This document shows, piece after piece, positions 1 through 10,024 of a stretch of DNA of 64,000 nucleotides. Position 1 is the stretch's first letter, and every line of letters begins with the position of its first letter. This DNA is from Povalibacter uvarum. Its GTDB lineage: Bacteria > Pseudomonadota > Gammaproteobacteria > Steroidobacterales > Steroidobacteraceae. The notes beneath the pieces were generated by a model, which did no database searches, had not been told where the DNA came from, and worked only from the letters and a program-made list of their open reading frames with translations. The stretch is taken from the NCBI RefSeq assembly GCF_014202975.1, contig NZ_JACHHZ010000004.1, positions 636,754-700,753 on the forward strand. The letters are read 5' to 3'. Position numbers and translations under genes: made by a program.

Positions 1-64
1 TCTCCTTCGTGACTTCGACCTGCGAGACAGGATGAAGCGTCGGAGGCGGACCCACATCGGACGA

Positions 65-96
65 GGCGCCTAATTCACATCGAGGGGCGCCTAATT
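65..96. repeat. Short direct repeat at the 3' end of the LuxR-type gene
   Basis: The 11-mer GGCGCCTAATT occurs at 65-75 and again at 86-96. The second copy includes the stop codon of the leftward gene. This looks like a small tandem duplication of the gene end. No function is evident, and the first 90 bases otherwise hold nothing recognisable. Confidence 0.5.
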
Positions 97-2709
97 TTCA
101 TGCTCGCCGAGCAGACCGCGCTGACGCGCTGCGGTTGCCGCTTCGTGGCGACTGGACGCACCGAACTGCGCGATGATGGCCGACACATGGTGTTGAGTCG
201 TCTTCCGTGAAATGTACAGACGGTCGGCGATCACGGCGTTGCTGAGCCCTTGGCCCAGGAGCGAGAGCACCTGAGCTTGTCTGCGGGTGAGTCCGACCGG
301 GTTCGCGCGCGTCTGCGCACTGGGTCCGCGGGGTATCGACCGCGCGCCGCGCGCTCGCATTCGACGGCGGAGCAGAGCCGCCGCGGGCGTTGCCCCAAGG
401 CGATCGAATAGAGCCAGCGCCTCGACCTGCGCTACGTCATCACCCATCGAAAGAGCAATCGCCTGCTCGTAGGTGCAACCCATAGCTTCCCAGGCTGTGG
501 CCGCGTCACGCCATCGTCCCTCGATGTGCGCGCGATGCGCAGGGCGCAGGCTGCGCATGATTTCAGCCGGGAGGTTGACCGGCTCACCCAGGATTCTCAA
601 CCACAATGCCGTATCCGCAAGCGCCCACCGTTGGCCCTGCGCACAGCATGCCGTTTCGAACGCGGCCCCGAGGCGATCGAGTGCATGAGGACGAGGTAGA
701 CCGAGCCACAGTGCTTCGGCATCCACCACGGCGAGGGGTGCGCGCCGCATGATGTCTCTTCCAGAAGTCGGCATGGCGCGTAGTTCGTCGAGCACACCAT
801 CTTCCGCGACGCCCGTTCTGATGCGCGCGCGCGCGAGGGCAATGATTGCGTTGAAGCGCGGTGTACCGTGCGGATAGGGCCCGCACAACACGAACTCTGC
901 CTCGCACATAGCCTCTTGAATGCGTCCCAGGTCCACGAGTGCAATCGCACGAGTGCCCCGCATGTAGGCTTCGAGCGGCGCGTTATCCCGAGCTGCTGCG
1001 ACCTTGATGCCCTCATCGAAGTAGTCAGAGAGCGCTTCATAACGGTGGTCGGCGGTCATCATGTAGGCGAGATTGGCGTACATCCGTGGCAACAGGTCGG
1101 GCGCACCGCGTTGCCGCGCTTCAGCTATCGCCGAAACCATGTGCGGAACACCGGCTGCCACGTTCGACGAGCATCGTGCAGTCGTGGCATTGGTGAGCGC
1201 GTGGAGGTAGATGTCCCAGCGTTCCAGTGCTTCCGCCCGCGCCATTGCTTCGAGCGCTCGCGGAATCGCCAGGTCGTTTCGATCCGCGAGCATGTCCAGC
1301 TGCGATTGTGTGCTCAGCGCCATCGCGTACTGCCATGTCTCGCGATGCTCACGCAGGATATCGAGCGCGTCCTGCACTTGCTGCTCGGCCCTTTCAGGGT
1401 GACCGAGATGCCAGAAAAGCCGAGCTGAGATTCGCAATGCATTGCCTAATCCGACTACGTCACCGGCGCGCTTGCGTGCGTCAATAGCCTTCGTTACGGC
1501 TGCAAGCGACATCTCGAAGCTTCCGCATTCGTCACCTGTCTCGGCCTGCCGCTCCAGCAGATCGGCACGCTCCTGATCGGAAAGCCAGTGTCCATGCTCA
1601 ACTGCGCGGGCGAGATGCTGAACGCTTTCCCGATGCGCACCCAGCGCATCGGCCTCATCCGCTGCGCGGCGTGAGTAGAGGACAAGATCCTCGGCAGCAC
1701 CGGCTTCTTGCGCATGATGTACGAGCTCCGCGGCCCGGATGCCCTCCCGCGCTTTAAGCAGATCGAGTGCAGCGGCATGCAGTTCGCGCCGGCGTAACGG
1801 AGCCATTGCTTCGTGGACCGAACGCCGCGCCAGCTCATGACGGAACGCGAGTGTCCTTCCAGAGCTGTTGAGCATGCCGGCGCGCATGCATTCCTCGACG
1901 CCGGCACACTCCTGGTCGCCGGCAAGCAAGCGCAGCATTTCCTGATCGATCTGGCGGGGGAAGATGGATGCACAATCGAGCGTACGCCGCGCAAGTGCAC
2001 TCAGGCATAACGAGCGAGCCAAGGTTGCTTCTCGCACACTATGAGGGACTGCCGATCCATCCGTTGCCAGAAATTCCGTGACGTGGAAAGGATTCCCGCC
2101 GGTCAGCGCAAAAAGCTCGTGTGCATTGCGGCCAGTAGAGCCAGCCAGCAGAGCGATGGCGTCCGCGGACAGCGGCTCCAGCACGATCCGGTCTCGACAA
2201 TCGCGCGGCATGTCGACCCACAGTGCGGCGAGGCGCGATTGCGACGCAGGCTCATCGTTCCGAAACGTCACAACAATCAGGATCGGTGCGGTGCGGACGC
2301 GGCGGCTGAGATAGCGCAATAGATCCAGGGTGGCGTCGTCTGCCCAGTGAATATCCTCAATCAGCAGCAGCCCGGGCGGGCGGCCAGAAGTCAGCAGGCG
2401 CAGCAGAGCCTCGAAGGTCGCGAGCGGACTGGTCGAGGAGAGAGCGAAGCGACCCTCGCTATCACGTGCGATATCACGAAGGGGCCCCAGTGGTTCGGGA
2501 GTGGTGAGATGCTCGCACCCGCCTACGTACACGCGTGCATCGCGCCGATGCGCGTCGAGGAATCCGACCGCGAGCGATGTTTTCCCGATCCCAGCCTCGC
2601 CCTCTATGGAAACAACCTGTCCGTATCCATTGCGCGCTGATGCGAGCCCCAGCTCGAGTCGAGACCGCGGCGCTTCGCGCTCCAGTAATGTCGTTTGATG
2701 GCCACGCAT
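91..2709 (-). CDS. Large ATP-binding LuxR-family (LAL/STAND) transcriptional regulator
   Basis: This 872-residue protein has an N-terminal AAA/STAND ATPase with a Walker A motif (GEAGIGKT, about residues 37-44) and a Walker B-like LLLIEDIHWAD near 112-122. A long helical, TPR-like middle follows. A LuxR/GerE helix-turn-helix (TRRQAQVLSLLGQGLSNAVI) occupies about residues 800-865. The layout is that of MalT-like LAL activators, in which ligand binding and ATP drive oligomerisation and DNA binding. It is the last gene of a leftward run and starts 10 bases after the cysteine desulfurase, so it is probably co-transcribed with the sulfur genes. Its inducer and targets cannot be read from the sequence. 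Confidence 0.85.
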   Translation of the reverse strand: MRGHQTTLLEREAPRSRLELGLASARNGYGQVVSIEGEAGIGKTSLAVGFLDAHRRDARVYVGGCEHLTTPEPLGPLRDIARDSEGRFALSSTSPLATFEALLRLLTSGRPPGLLLIEDIHWADDATLDLLRYLSRRVRTAPILIVVTFRNDEPASQSRLAALWVDMPRDCRDRIVLEPLSADAIALLAGSTGRNAHELFALTGGNPFHVTEFLATDGSAVPHSVREATLARSLCLSALARRTLDCASIFPRQIDQEMLRLLAGDQECAGVEECMRAGMLNSSGRTLAFRHELARRSVHEAMAPLRRRELHAAALDLLKAREGIRAAELVHHAQEAGAAEDLVLYSRRAADEADALGAHRESVQHLARAVEHGHWLSDQERADLLERQAETGDECGSFEMSLAAVTKAIDARKRAGDVVGLGNALRISARLFWHLGHPERAEQQVQDALDILREHRETWQYAMALSTQSQLDMLADRNDLAIPRALEAMARAEALERWDIYLHALTNATTARCSSNVAAGVPHMVSAIAEARQRGAPDLLPRMYANLAYMMTADHRYEALSDYFDEGIKVAAARDNAPLEAYMRGTRAIALVDLGRIQEAMCEAEFVLCGPYPHGTPRFNAIIALARARIRTGVAEDGVLDELRAMPTSGRDIMRRAPLAVVDAEALWLGLPRPHALDRLGAAFETACCAQGQRWALADTALWLRILGEPVNLPAEIMRSLRPAHRAHIEGRWRDAATAWEAMGCTYEQAIALSMGDDVAQVEALALFDRLGATPAAALLRRRMRARGARSIPRGPSAQTRANPVGLTRRQAQVLSLLGQGLSNAVIADRLYISRKTTQHHVSAIIAQFGASSRHEAATAARQRGLLGEHEN

Positions 2710-2719
2710 GTCGCATCCC

Positions 2720-3841
2720 TCATGGTTGCCCCACGATCTCCGTCATGCGGTCGATCGTGGTCTCGATTTCCTCGCGGGTCGTGCCTCGTCCGAGGCTAAA
2801 ACGTATGGCCCCCATCCCGGCAGCGGCTCCGACGCCCATGGCGCGTAGGACTGGGGACAATTCAACCCGCCCTGAATGACACGCGGAACCTGTCGAGGCC
2901 GCCACGCCTTCCAGCGCGGCGAGCACCTCGGCGCCCGCGCGCCCGACGACGGACACATTCAGCGTGTTCGGCAGCCGATATTCGGCGTGACCGTTGAGCA
3001 CGATTCGGTCGCCTAACCGCTCGCGCAGTGCGTTCCACATTCGATCGCGCAGTTCACGCGCGCGTTGTGTCCACGAGAGGTCCTCAGCCAGCGCACAGGC
3101 AGCGCCCAGGCCGGCGGCGAGCATCACGCTCTCCGTCCCCGCACGCCGTCCGCTCTCGTGCCCGTGCCCATGAATCACGGGTTCGAGACCAATGCCCGAG
3201 CGCACGTACAGAGCACCCACCCCCTTGGGCCCATAGAGCTTGTGACCTGCGACCGAGAGAAGGTCTGCACCCAGCTCATTCACGCGCGTTCGGATCTTGC
3301 CGACGGATTGGGCGGCGTCGGTGTGAAATAACACGCCGCGGCTGCGTGCTATGCGCGCACATTCTTCGATGGGCTGGATCGTGCCGACTTCGTTGTTTGC
3401 GTGCATGACGCTGACCAGAATCGTGTCGGGCGTGATGGCAGATTCCAGATCCGTCGGATCGATACGGCCCGTGAAGTCCACCGGCAAGTAGGTCACGCGC
3501 GCGCCCAGCCGTTCCAGAAATCTGCACGGCTCAAGGATCGCAGGATGCTCGACAGCGCTTGTGATGATGTGAGCCGCGCGATTCCCCTGCGCGAAGTACA
3601 GTCCCTTGAGAGCGAGATTGTTCGATTCGCTGCCGCCGCCCGTGAACACAATTTCCTGAGGCAAGCAGCCGAGGAGGGCGGCGACGTGGCCTCGACTCCG
3701 GTCGAGCCGCCGCTTGGCCGAAGCTCCCGCCCAATGTGCGCTCGACGGATTGCCGTAAGCCTCCGTCGCCGCCTGCATCGCCAGTGCGACGCTAGGTTCG
3801 ACTGGTGTGCTTGCGTTGTAATCGAGATAGATACGAGTCAT
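2720..3841 (-). CDS. Cysteine desulfurase (IscS/NifS family)
   Basis: This 373-residue PLP enzyme should release sulfur from L-cysteine as an enzyme-bound persulfide. It begins with the family signature IYLDYNASTPVEP. The PLP lysine lies in SVAGHKLYGPKGVG near residue 200, and the catalytic cysteine in ASTGSACHSG near residue 321. Length is normal for the family. The ATG overlaps the end of the upstream MFS gene by 4 bases, so translation is probably coupled. No iscU, iscA or sufE follows, so it is not a housekeeping Fe-S locus. With the rhodanese-type regulator and the persulfide-dioxygenase-like enzyme it more likely serves persulfide or metalloid chemistry (inference). Confidence 0.9.
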   Translation of the reverse strand: MTRIYLDYNASTPVEPSVALAMQAATEAYGNPSSAHWAGASAKRRLDRSRGHVAALLGCLPQEIVFTGGGSESNNLALKGLYFAQGNRAAHIITSAVEHPAILEPCRFLERLGARVTYLPVDFTGRIDPTDLESAITPDTILVSVMHANNEVGTIQPIEECARIARSRGVLFHTDAAQSVGKIRTRVNELGADLLSVAGHKLYGPKGVGALYVRSGIGLEPVIHGHGHESGRRAGTESVMLAAGLGAACALAEDLSWTQRARELRDRMWNALRERLGDRIVLNGHAEYRLPNTLNVSVVGRAGAEVLAALEGVAASTGSACHSGRVELSPVLRAMGVGAAAGMGAIRFSLGRGTTREEIETTIDRMTEIVGQP

Positions 3842-5088
3842 CGGGTGGTTACCTGCAGTCTTGCCGGAAGTGTCTCGCGCATGCGAAATGCGACTACTAC
3901 GCCCGATGCGAAGGTCACAGCTGCAACCGCCGCTATGGCCGCCGAAAGTCCCAATGCATCGGCAATCGCACCTGAAAGGATGGCGCCGAACGCGTATCCA
4001 AGATCACGCCAGAGCCGATAGACGCCGACGGACGACGCCCGCCAGGACGGGTGCGTCACGTCGCTGATCGCCGCCAGCAGGGTCGGATAGACCATCGCTG
4101 TCCCGACTCCGAGAAGAGCGGTTCCGATGAGTGCGTGGGTCATGCCGTTGAAAACGAGAACGAACGCGATACCGACGGCCTGAACCCACATGCCCGAAGC
4201 AATGAGCCACTTACGCCCGACACGGTCTGACCACGCGCCGGTCACCAGTTGCACGATGCCCCAAATCGCGGGATACATCGCAGCGAGGATGCCGATCTGC
4301 TGGAGGCTCATCTGCTGCGCTGCGAACCACAGCGGAAAGAGTCCCCACGCCATTCCGTCATTGAGATTGTTGACGAGACCGGCTTGGGTCGCGCTCGACA
4401 GATTGGGATCCGTGAAGGTAGTACGCCGGAACACTTCTGCTTGAGACGGCGTTTGCTCCAAGCGTTTCGACGTGGAGGCTTCGAGCGCAACGTGGCCACG
4501 CGTTTCGCGCACTGCAAGGACGGATAGCAGAAGGCCCAACACCGCGTAGGCAATGCCGAGATAGAAGGGCTCTGGGCGTAACCCGAACCTCTCGGCAATC
4601 GTTGCTGTCGCCAAGGCGCTTGCCGCCAAGGCGACATACCCGGCGAACTCGTTCAACCCAAGTGCAAGTCCGCGTTGCTTCGGCCCTGCCAGATCAATCT
4701 TCATGATGACGGTCACGGACCAGGTAAGCCCCTGACTGACTCCGAGCAGCACGTTCGCCGCGACGATCCAGTCCCAGGTGGGACCGTGCATCAACAGCAG
4801 CGGCACCGGCAGGGCGACAAGCCAGCCGAGCACCAGGATGCGCTTGCGGCCGAATCGATCCGCGAGGCGTCCCGCGAGATAGTTCGTTGCGGCCTTTGTG
4901 ATTCCGAATGCCACGATGAACGAGAGCAGAGCGGTCCGAGCGGCAATGCCAAACTCTTGCTGAGCGATAGCAGGCAGAATGCTGCGCTCCAGCCCGACCA
5001 TCCCGCCGACGAACGCGTTCACAAGCACCAGAAGCGAGAACTGCACCCAGTTCTCGCGCAAGCCAAGCCGGATGCTTGTCGCGGCCAC
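3838..5088 (-). CDS. MFS transporter
   Basis: This 416-residue membrane protein has the hydrophobic pattern of twelve helices. MFS loop motifs are visible as GRLADRFGRKRIL near residue 75 and GAWSDRVGRKWLI in the second half. It lies 2 bases after the MBL-fold gene and overlaps the desulfurase gene by 4 bases, so it belongs to the same operon. The substrate is unknown. In this sulfur-handling setting a thiol, sulfur oxyanion or metalloid is possible, but no motif decides this. Confidence 0.85.
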   Translation of the reverse strand: MAATSIRLGLRENWVQFSLLVLVNAFVGGMVGLERSILPAIAQQEFGIAARTALLSFIVAFGITKAATNYLAGRLADRFGRKRILVLGWLVALPVPLLLMHGPTWDWIVAANVLLGVSQGLTWSVTVIMKIDLAGPKQRGLALGLNEFAGYVALAASALATATIAERFGLRPEPFYLGIAYAVLGLLLSVLAVRETRGHVALEASTSKRLEQTPSQAEVFRRTTFTDPNLSSATQAGLVNNLNDGMAWGLFPLWFAAQQMSLQQIGILAAMYPAIWGIVQLVTGAWSDRVGRKWLIASGMWVQAVGIAFVLVFNGMTHALIGTALLGVGTAMVYPTLLAAISDVTHPSWRASSVGVYRLWRDLGYAFGAILSGAIADALGLSAAIAAVAAVTFASGVVVAFRMRETLPARLQVTTR

Positions 5089-5090
5089 TG

Positions 5091-5825
5091 TTACACCGGA
5101 GGACTGCTGCGATTTCGGCGCAAGATGTCCTGCATCTGCGCAGGCTTCGGTGGCACGTCAGAGATGGCTTCGATGAAATCTTCCACTGAAGCGCGCAGGA
5201 GCGGATTCCACCGTTTCTCAAAGGCAATCGTGCTGGACGGTTTTCCGCTCATTCCCGCGCCACAGCTCGAGCCCGCGAAATGAGCCGGATAGATCTCGAG
5301 ATCGTCCGGCAACGTCAGCAGCTTTGTGTGCAGGCTGGCAAAGAGATCCCGCGCGCTTTCACGCGCATGCCCCGGCAGGTCTGGTCTTCCGACCGCGCCG
5401 ACGAACAGCGTGTCCCCAGTCAGGATGAACCACGGGTCAGGTCCGCGCCGCAAATCCTTTACGAGCAGGCAGATGCTCTCAGGCGAGTGGCCCGGTGTGT
5501 GGAGAACAAGGGCACGCGTGTTGCCGAGATCAATCTCCTCGCCATCCTGAAGAGGAGTGATGGGTATGTTTACATCGGCTGACTCATGCAAGCAGTACGA
5601 GGCGCCGATTCGGCGCGCGATGTCGGCGCCGCCGGAACGATGGTCGGCGTGCACGTGGGTGTCGATCGCATGCGTGATGCGCATGCCCTTGGCTGTCGCG
5701 AATTCGATGTATGCATCCACATCTCGTGCCTGCGGATCGACGACTGCACACTTGCCGAGCGTGGCGCAGCCGAAGACGTAGGAGGCGCAACCGGTATCGA
5801 AGTAATAGAAGGGCCGAAAGATCAT
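5091..5825 (-). CDS. MBL-fold hydrolase, persulfide dioxygenase (ETHE1/Blh)-like
   Basis: This 244-residue protein has the metallo-beta-lactamase metal motif HVHADH (residues 57-62), a GHSPES segment, an aspartate in LTGDTLFVGAVGRPDL and a C-terminal histidine in YPAHFAG. This spacing and the GRPDLPG segment resemble ETHE1-like persulfide dioxygenases, which oxidise glutathione persulfide to sulfite. It sits 3 bases after a regulator that itself carries a rhodanese domain. That pairing recalls BigR/Blh sulfide-responsive operons. The function is inferred from family resemblance; a glyoxalase-II-like thioesterase is the main alternative. Confidence 0.85.
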   Translation of the reverse strand: MIFRPFYYFDTGCASYVFGCATLGKCAVVDPQARDVDAYIEFATAKGMRITHAIDTHVHADHRSGGADIARRIGASYCLHESADVNIPITPLQDGEEIDLGNTRALVLHTPGHSPESICLLVKDLRRGPDPWFILTGDTLFVGAVGRPDLPGHARESARDLFASLHTKLLTLPDDLEIYPAHFAGSSCGAGMSGKPSSTIAFEKRWNPLLRASVEDFIEAISDVPPKPAQMQDILRRNRSSPPV

Positions 5826-5828
5826 GGT

Positions 5829-6503
5829 TCAGTCCTCCGACGCAGATTTCTCGATCTTCCATCCACGCGCGCGCCAATCCATGACGCCTTGTTCCAGCCG
5901 CTGCGCACGGAACCCTCGCTTGCGCAACAGTTCGACGGCCTCGATGGCCATGACGCACTGTGGGCCACGGCAATACGCGACGATCTCGCGATTCTTCGGA
6001 AGGTCGGCCAGCTGTCGTTTCAACTCACTCAAGGGAACGGATCGCGCGCCGGGAATGTGCCCGGCTCGATATTCCAGCTCTGGCCGGACATCGAGCACAG
6101 TGACTTCACCCTTGCGAACGCGCTGCATGAGTTCTTCCCCGGATACGCGCTCGAGTTTGCCGCGAGCCTTCAGGTAGGCCTGCATGATTGCGCCGACTTC
6201 GGCGAAGCGGGCTTCGGCCAGCTCACGCATGGCATGGACGAACCTGAGGACGCCCTCATCCGCGAGCCGGTACTCGACAAACAGGCCCTGCTTTTGCGCA
6301 TCGACCAGCCGGCTGGCCAGAAGGACCTTCAGGTGTTGCGATGCATTAGCGACAGTGAGTGCGGCCTGATCGGCGAGGGCTTCTACGGTGCGAGGGCCCT
6401 GGCACAGCAGTTCGAGCAGCTCGATCCGCTTCGGGGCGGCCACAGCCTTGCCGATGCGCGCGAATTGCGTGTAAACGCCGTCCTTCATCTCGCGTGCTTT
6501 CAC
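5829..6503 (-). CDS. ArsR-family regulator fused to a rhodanese domain
   Basis: This 224-residue protein has an N-terminal ArsR winged helix (recognition region NASQHLKVLLASRLV, residues about 20-95) and a C-terminal rhodanese domain (about 115-215). The rhodanese active-site loop is YCRGPQCV, with the catalytic cysteine near residue 178. The ELCVC metal-binding box of classical ArsR proteins is absent, so sensing may use the rhodanese cysteine, for example through a persulfide (inference). It is the first gene of the leftward operon and faces the CueR-like gene across an intergenic region with an inverted repeat. It is probably an autorepressor. Confidence 0.88.
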   Translation of the reverse strand: MKAREMKDGVYTQFARIGKAVAAPKRIELLELLCQGPRTVEALADQAALTVANASQHLKVLLASRLVDAQKQGLFVEYRLADEGVLRFVHAMRELAEARFAEVGAIMQAYLKARGKLERVSGEELMQRVRKGEVTVLDVRPELEYRAGHIPGARSVPLSELKRQLADLPKNREIVAYCRGPQCVMAIEAVELLRKRGFRAQRLEQGVMDWRARGWKIEKSASED

Positions 6504-6516
6504 TTGGCAACCTGTA

Positions 6517-6538
6517 TATTCAAGTAGTCGATTGAATA
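6517..6538. promoter_or_regulatory. Probable operator of the ArsR-rhodanese regulator
   Basis: A perfect inverted repeat TATTCAA-N8-TTGAATA begins 14 bases upstream of the start codon of the leftward ArsR-rhodanese gene. It is AT-rich in otherwise GC-rich DNA and has the size of ArsR-family operators. Binding is inferred from position only. Confidence 0.6.
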
Positions 6539-6635
6539 CTAGAATATGTCGAGGTCAGATGTCGAGGCCCTCGATGGTTGCTCCCATGAAGGGGTGGGAC
6601 TCTCGGTGGAGAGTACCTACGCATTACCCGGACTC

Positions 6636-6666
6636 TTGACCTTCCTACAGTGGCAAGGTTCATCAT
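6636..6666 (+). promoter_or_regulatory. MerR-type copper promoter of the cueR-like/copA operon
   Basis: The -35 box TTGACC (6636-6641) and -10 box CATCAT (6661-6666) are separated by 19 bases, the over-long spacer typical of promoters activated by MerR-family proteins. The spacer contains the dyad ACCTT...AAGGT (6639-6659), close to known CueR operators. It drives the regulator itself and the following ATPase gene. Confidence 0.75.
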
Positions 6667-6688
6667 TGCCCTGCAACCGAGAGGCATC

Positions 6689-7141
6689 ATGTCAGCGAAA
6701 TCACTTCCGGAACTCGCCGCTGCAAAGCAACAAGGGCTCTACAGCATCGGCCGTGCTGCCGAAGTCTCAGGCGTTACGCCCAAGATGATCCGGCACTACG
6801 AGTCTCATGGATTGATCCCGAAGGCCGCTCGAACGTTGGGTGACTACCGGGTCTACAAGGAGTCTGAAGTACACGCGCTACGCTTCATCCGGCGTGCCCG
6901 AGGTCTGGGCTTCTCGATGAATGAGATTTCCGGCCTCCTCAGCCTGTGGCGTAACCAACGTCGTGCTAGTGCGGAGGTAAAGCGGCTTGCCACCAGGCAC
7001 ATCACCGAACTCGATGCGAAGATCGAGGAGCTGCGCTCAATGCGCGCCGCGCTCGCCGATCTCGCTTTGAATTGTCATGGGGACGACCGGCCCGAGTGTC
7101 CCATCCTCGACGATCTCAGTCGTCTTCCTCCCGTCGAATGA
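6689..7141 (+). CDS. cueR: CueR-like MerR-family copper-responsive regulator
   Basis: This 150-residue protein begins with a MerR winged helix ([21 protein letters not shown]) and a dimerisation helix. Its C-terminal metal loop has C-x7-C followed by proline ([11 protein letters not shown]), the same spacing as in CueR, which senses Cu(I). The chosen ATG at 6689 has GAGAGG upstream; an in-frame start at 6650 would overlap the promoter. There is a short N-terminal extension of about 15 residues compared with E. coli CueR. copA follows after 16 bases, so regulator and effector form one self-activated operon. Confidence 0.9.
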   Translation: MSAKSLPELAAAKQQGLYSIGRAAEVSGVTPKMIRHYESHGLIPKAARTLGDYRVYKESEVHALRFIRRARGLGFSMNEISGLLSLWRNQRRASAEVKRLATRHITELDAKIEELRSMRAALADLALNCHGDDRPECPILDDLSRLPPVE

Positions 7142-7157
7142 AATCGCAGGTCCGAAT

Positions 7158-9653
7158 ATGAAACATCAGCATCACCCGCACTCAGCTACCAACGAGACGA
7201 AGCCCGCGTCATGTGGTGCGTCGGCCGCAAAGACCGTATCGCGCGCGGAGCCGCAATCCAACCATTACGCGCACGAGGCGGCACATGCGTGCTGCAGCTC
7301 GACGAGCAAGGCCGAACGCGGTGCGCATGCGCCGGATGCTAAGGCGGAGACGACGATCGATCCCGTGTGCGGTATGACGGTCTCCATCGATTCGCCTCAT
7401 GCGGCCAGTCACGCTGGCAAGGAGTACGCGTTCTGCTCGGCCGGATGCCGCGCAAAGTTCGTGGCTGATCCCGCGCGCTACCTGGACGCGACGAAGAATG
7501 ATCAAGGACACATGCACCCCCCGCAGAAGACATCGCTCGACGCAGATGTTGCGCCTGGGACCATTTACACGTGCCCGATGCATCCCGAAGTGCAGCAAAT
7601 GGGACCGGGCACATGCCCGAAATGCGGCATGGCGCTCGAGCCGCTGATGCCCGAGCTCGGTGAGGAAGACAACCCGGAGCTACGGGACTTCCGACGGCGG
7701 TTCTGGGCGACGCTGCCACTCACGATCATCGTGACGGTACTCGGGATGTTCGGTCATCGCCTGGGGTGGATGCCTATTGGAACTCAGACGTGGGTCGAAC
7801 TCGCGCTGTCGGCGCCTATCGTGTTGTGGGCTGGATGGCCGTTCTTCCATCGAGGTGCAATGTCCCTCGTGAATCGTAGTCCGAACATGTGGACGTTGAT
7901 CGGTCTTGGCACTGCAGCAGCGTTCCTCTACAGCGTCGTCGCCACCGTCGCGCCCGGTCTGTTTCCGGAAAGCTTCATGGCTCACGGACGAATCGGTGTC
8001 TATTACGAAGCAGCAGCCGTCATCATCTCGCTCACGCTGCTGGGACAGATCCTCGAGCTCAAGGCCCGCTCGCAAACATCTGCTGCGATCAAGGCCTTGC
8101 TGGGTCTGGCGCCAAAAACCGCCAGACGGATTGAGGCGGATGGAGGCGAAAGCGATGTGCTACTGACGCATGTGCACGTGGGCGACACATTGCGCGTCCG
8201 CCCGGGAGAAAAGGTGCCTGTCGATGGCGTTGTTATCGAAGGCACCAGCTCGGTGGATGAATCGATGCTCACAGGTGAGCCGGTGCCTGTGACGAAGCGC
8301 CCAGGGGACAAGCTGATCGGCGCGACCATCAACACGTCAGGAAGCCTGACAATGCGTTCGGAGCGAGTCGGATCGCAGACCGTCCTCTCGCAAATCGTGC
8401 AGATGGTGTCTCAAGCTCAGCGGTCGAAAGCGCCCATGCAGCGCATGGCTGATCGCGTCGCCGGCTATTTCGTCGTGACAGTCGTTGCTGTCGCCGTCGC
8501 TGCATTTTTCGCCTGGGGATTGCTCGGAGGCGAGCAGGGCTGGCAATACGGGCTCATCAATGCGGTCGCCGTTCTGATCATTGCCTGTCCTTGTGCGCTC
8601 GGGCTGGCGACGCCGATGTCGATCATGGTTGCCACAGGACGTGCTGCGACTCAGGGGATTCTGTTCCGGGATGCCGCCGCCATCGAGAACTTTCGACGCG
8701 TAGACACGATCATCGTGGACAAGACTGGAACACTCACCGAAGGCAAGCCGGCCTTCGACAAGGTCATTGCAGTGCACGGAGCATCCGAGTCGGAGGTACT
8801 GCGCCTGGCAGCCAGTCTGGATCAGGGCAGTGAGCATCCACTGGCTGCAGCGATCGTGGCCGCCGCGCGAGACAAAGGACTGAAACTGTCGAAGGCGGAC
8901 ACCTTCGAATCCTCCTCGGGAATCGGCGTGCGTGGCACGGTCGAGCATCGCAGTCTCGCGCTTGGGAATACAGCGCTCATGGATCAGGAAGGGGTGGACG
9001 TGAGTTCACTGAAGGATGCTGCGGAAACTGAGCGCAGAAATGGCGCGAGCGTCATGTACCTGGCAGTCGACAAGCAGTTGCTCGGTTTGCTCGCAGTCTC
9101 CGATCCAATCAAGGCAAGCACTCCCGAGGCGCTCCAGAGTCTGCATGCTGCCGGGATGCGCGTCGTCATGGCGACGGGAGACGGGCTGACAACAGCCCGT
9201 GCGGTTGCCGCGCAGCTCAAAATCGATGAGGTTCATGGAGAGGTGAAGCCGGCGGACAAGTTGCGACTCGTGGAGAAGCTGCAGAAATCCGGCAGCATCG
9301 TCGCGATGGCAGGAGACGGAATCAACGACGCCCCGGCGCTCGCGAAAGCCGATATTGGGGTGGCGATGGGCACAGGAACGGATGTTGCGATGAGCAGCGC
9401 CCAGGTCACGCTCGTCAAGGGCGATCTGCGCGGAATTGCACGGGCACGACTGATCTCGCTCGCGACTATCCAGAACATGCGTCAGAACCTCGGCTTTGCG
9501 TTCGTCTACAACGCGCTCGGAGTTCCGCTCGCTGCCGGTCTGCTTTACCCGTTCACCGGCTGGCTGCTGTCGCCCATGATTGCGGCACTCGCGATGAGCC
9601 TGTCGTCGTTCTCGGTGATCATGAATGCGCTTCGGTTGCGAGGGCAGACATGA
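7158..9653 (+). CDS. copA: Copper-exporting P1B-type ATPase CopA with YHS and heavy-metal-binding domains
   Basis: This 831-residue inner-membrane pump should expel Cu(I) using ATP. A His-rich N-terminus is followed by a YHS-type Cys domain (DPVCGMTV...[10 protein letters not shown]) and a CPMHPEV...[10 protein letters not shown] metal-binding motif instead of the usual HMA domains. Family motifs follow: the CPC metal site in [11 protein letters not shown], phosphorylation site [18 protein letters not shown] with the HP pair, and [14 protein letters not shown]. The start at 7158 (MKHQHH) is favoured over 7077, which overlaps cueR. Silver is also a plausible substrate. Confidence 0.95.
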   Translation: MKHQHHPHSATNETKPASCGASAAKTVSRAEPQSNHYAHEAAHACCSSTSKAERGAHAPDAKAETTIDPVCGMTVSIDSPHAASHAGKEYAFCSAGCRAKFVADPARYLDATKNDQGHMHPPQKTSLDADVAPGTIYTCPMHPEVQQMGPGTCPKCGMALEPLMPELGEEDNPELRDFRRRFWATLPLTIIVTVLGMFGHRLGWMPIGTQTWVELALSAPIVLWAGWPFFHRGAMSLVNRSPNMWTLIGLGTAAAFLYSVVATVAPGLFPESFMAHGRIGVYYEAAAVIISLTLLGQILELKARSQTSAAIKALLGLAPKTARRIEADGGESDVLLTHVHVGDTLRVRPGEKVPVDGVVIEGTSSVDESMLTGEPVPVTKRPGDKLIGATINTSGSLTMRSERVGSQTVLSQIVQMVSQAQRSKAPMQRMADRVAGYFVVTVVAVAVAAFFAWGLLGGEQGWQYGLINAVAVLIIACPCALGLATPMSIMVATGRAATQGILFRDAAAIENFRRVDTIIVDKTGTLTEGKPAFDKVIAVHGASESEVLRLAASLDQGSEHPLAAAIVAAARDKGLKLSKADTFESSSGIGVRGTVEHRSLALGNTALMDQEGVDVSSLKDAAETERRNGASVMYLAVDKQLLGLLAVSDPIKASTPEALQSLHAAGMRVVMATGDGLTTARAVAAQLKIDEVHGEVKPADKLRLVEKLQKSGSIVAMAGDGINDAPALAKADIGVAMGTGTDVAMSSAQVTLVKGDLRGIARARLISLATIQNMRQNLGFAFVYNALGVPLAAGLLYPFTGWLLSPMIAALAMSLSSFSVIMNALRLRGQT

Positions 9654-9790
9654 CACCCAGAAGCACTTGAGCGCCGAAAGATTCGGCTGCGCGGCGCAGA
9701 GATGGCTCCAGTGAGGCGTGTTAGTGGAAATAAAGGCCCATCTGCGGCGTTTGGTTGACAGCCATCCGCCAACCACGTGAGGACCTCCAC

Positions 9791-9898
9791 ATGCGACAAG
9801 ACGCTGGACACCAGATGCAGGGATCGTACAAGGCGTTGCGCATCGAGCTCGCGAGGGAAGAGATTGCACAAATGCAGGCGATTCTGGCGCGTTACTAA
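9791..9898 (+). CDS. Small ORF of 35 residues, unknown
   Basis: An ATG at 9791, preceded by GAGGACC, opens a 35-codon frame that encodes a mostly helical, charged peptide ending in EIAQMQAILARY. It stands between copA and the small secreted metal-protein gene in a 370-base stretch with no larger gene. It may be a remnant of the C-terminus of a longer metal-associated protein, or a real small protein. The family is not recognised. Confidence 0.3.
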   Translation: MRQDAGHQMQGSYKALRIELAREEIAQMQAILARY

Positions 9899-10024
9899 TC
9901 ACTGCGATGGGACAGGGCCGGCCCGGATCGGAATGGATCGGAAATGGACGTACGTCACGGCTCGCAGCTGCCCCGGAACAGGCGCTACTTGTATGACGGC
10001 GGCCCCGTAGTAACATCCTCGCTC

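Noticed and set aside
9006..10016. 336-residue reverse frame across the copA end
   Set aside because: It lies mostly antisense to copA motifs, with no recognisable domain.
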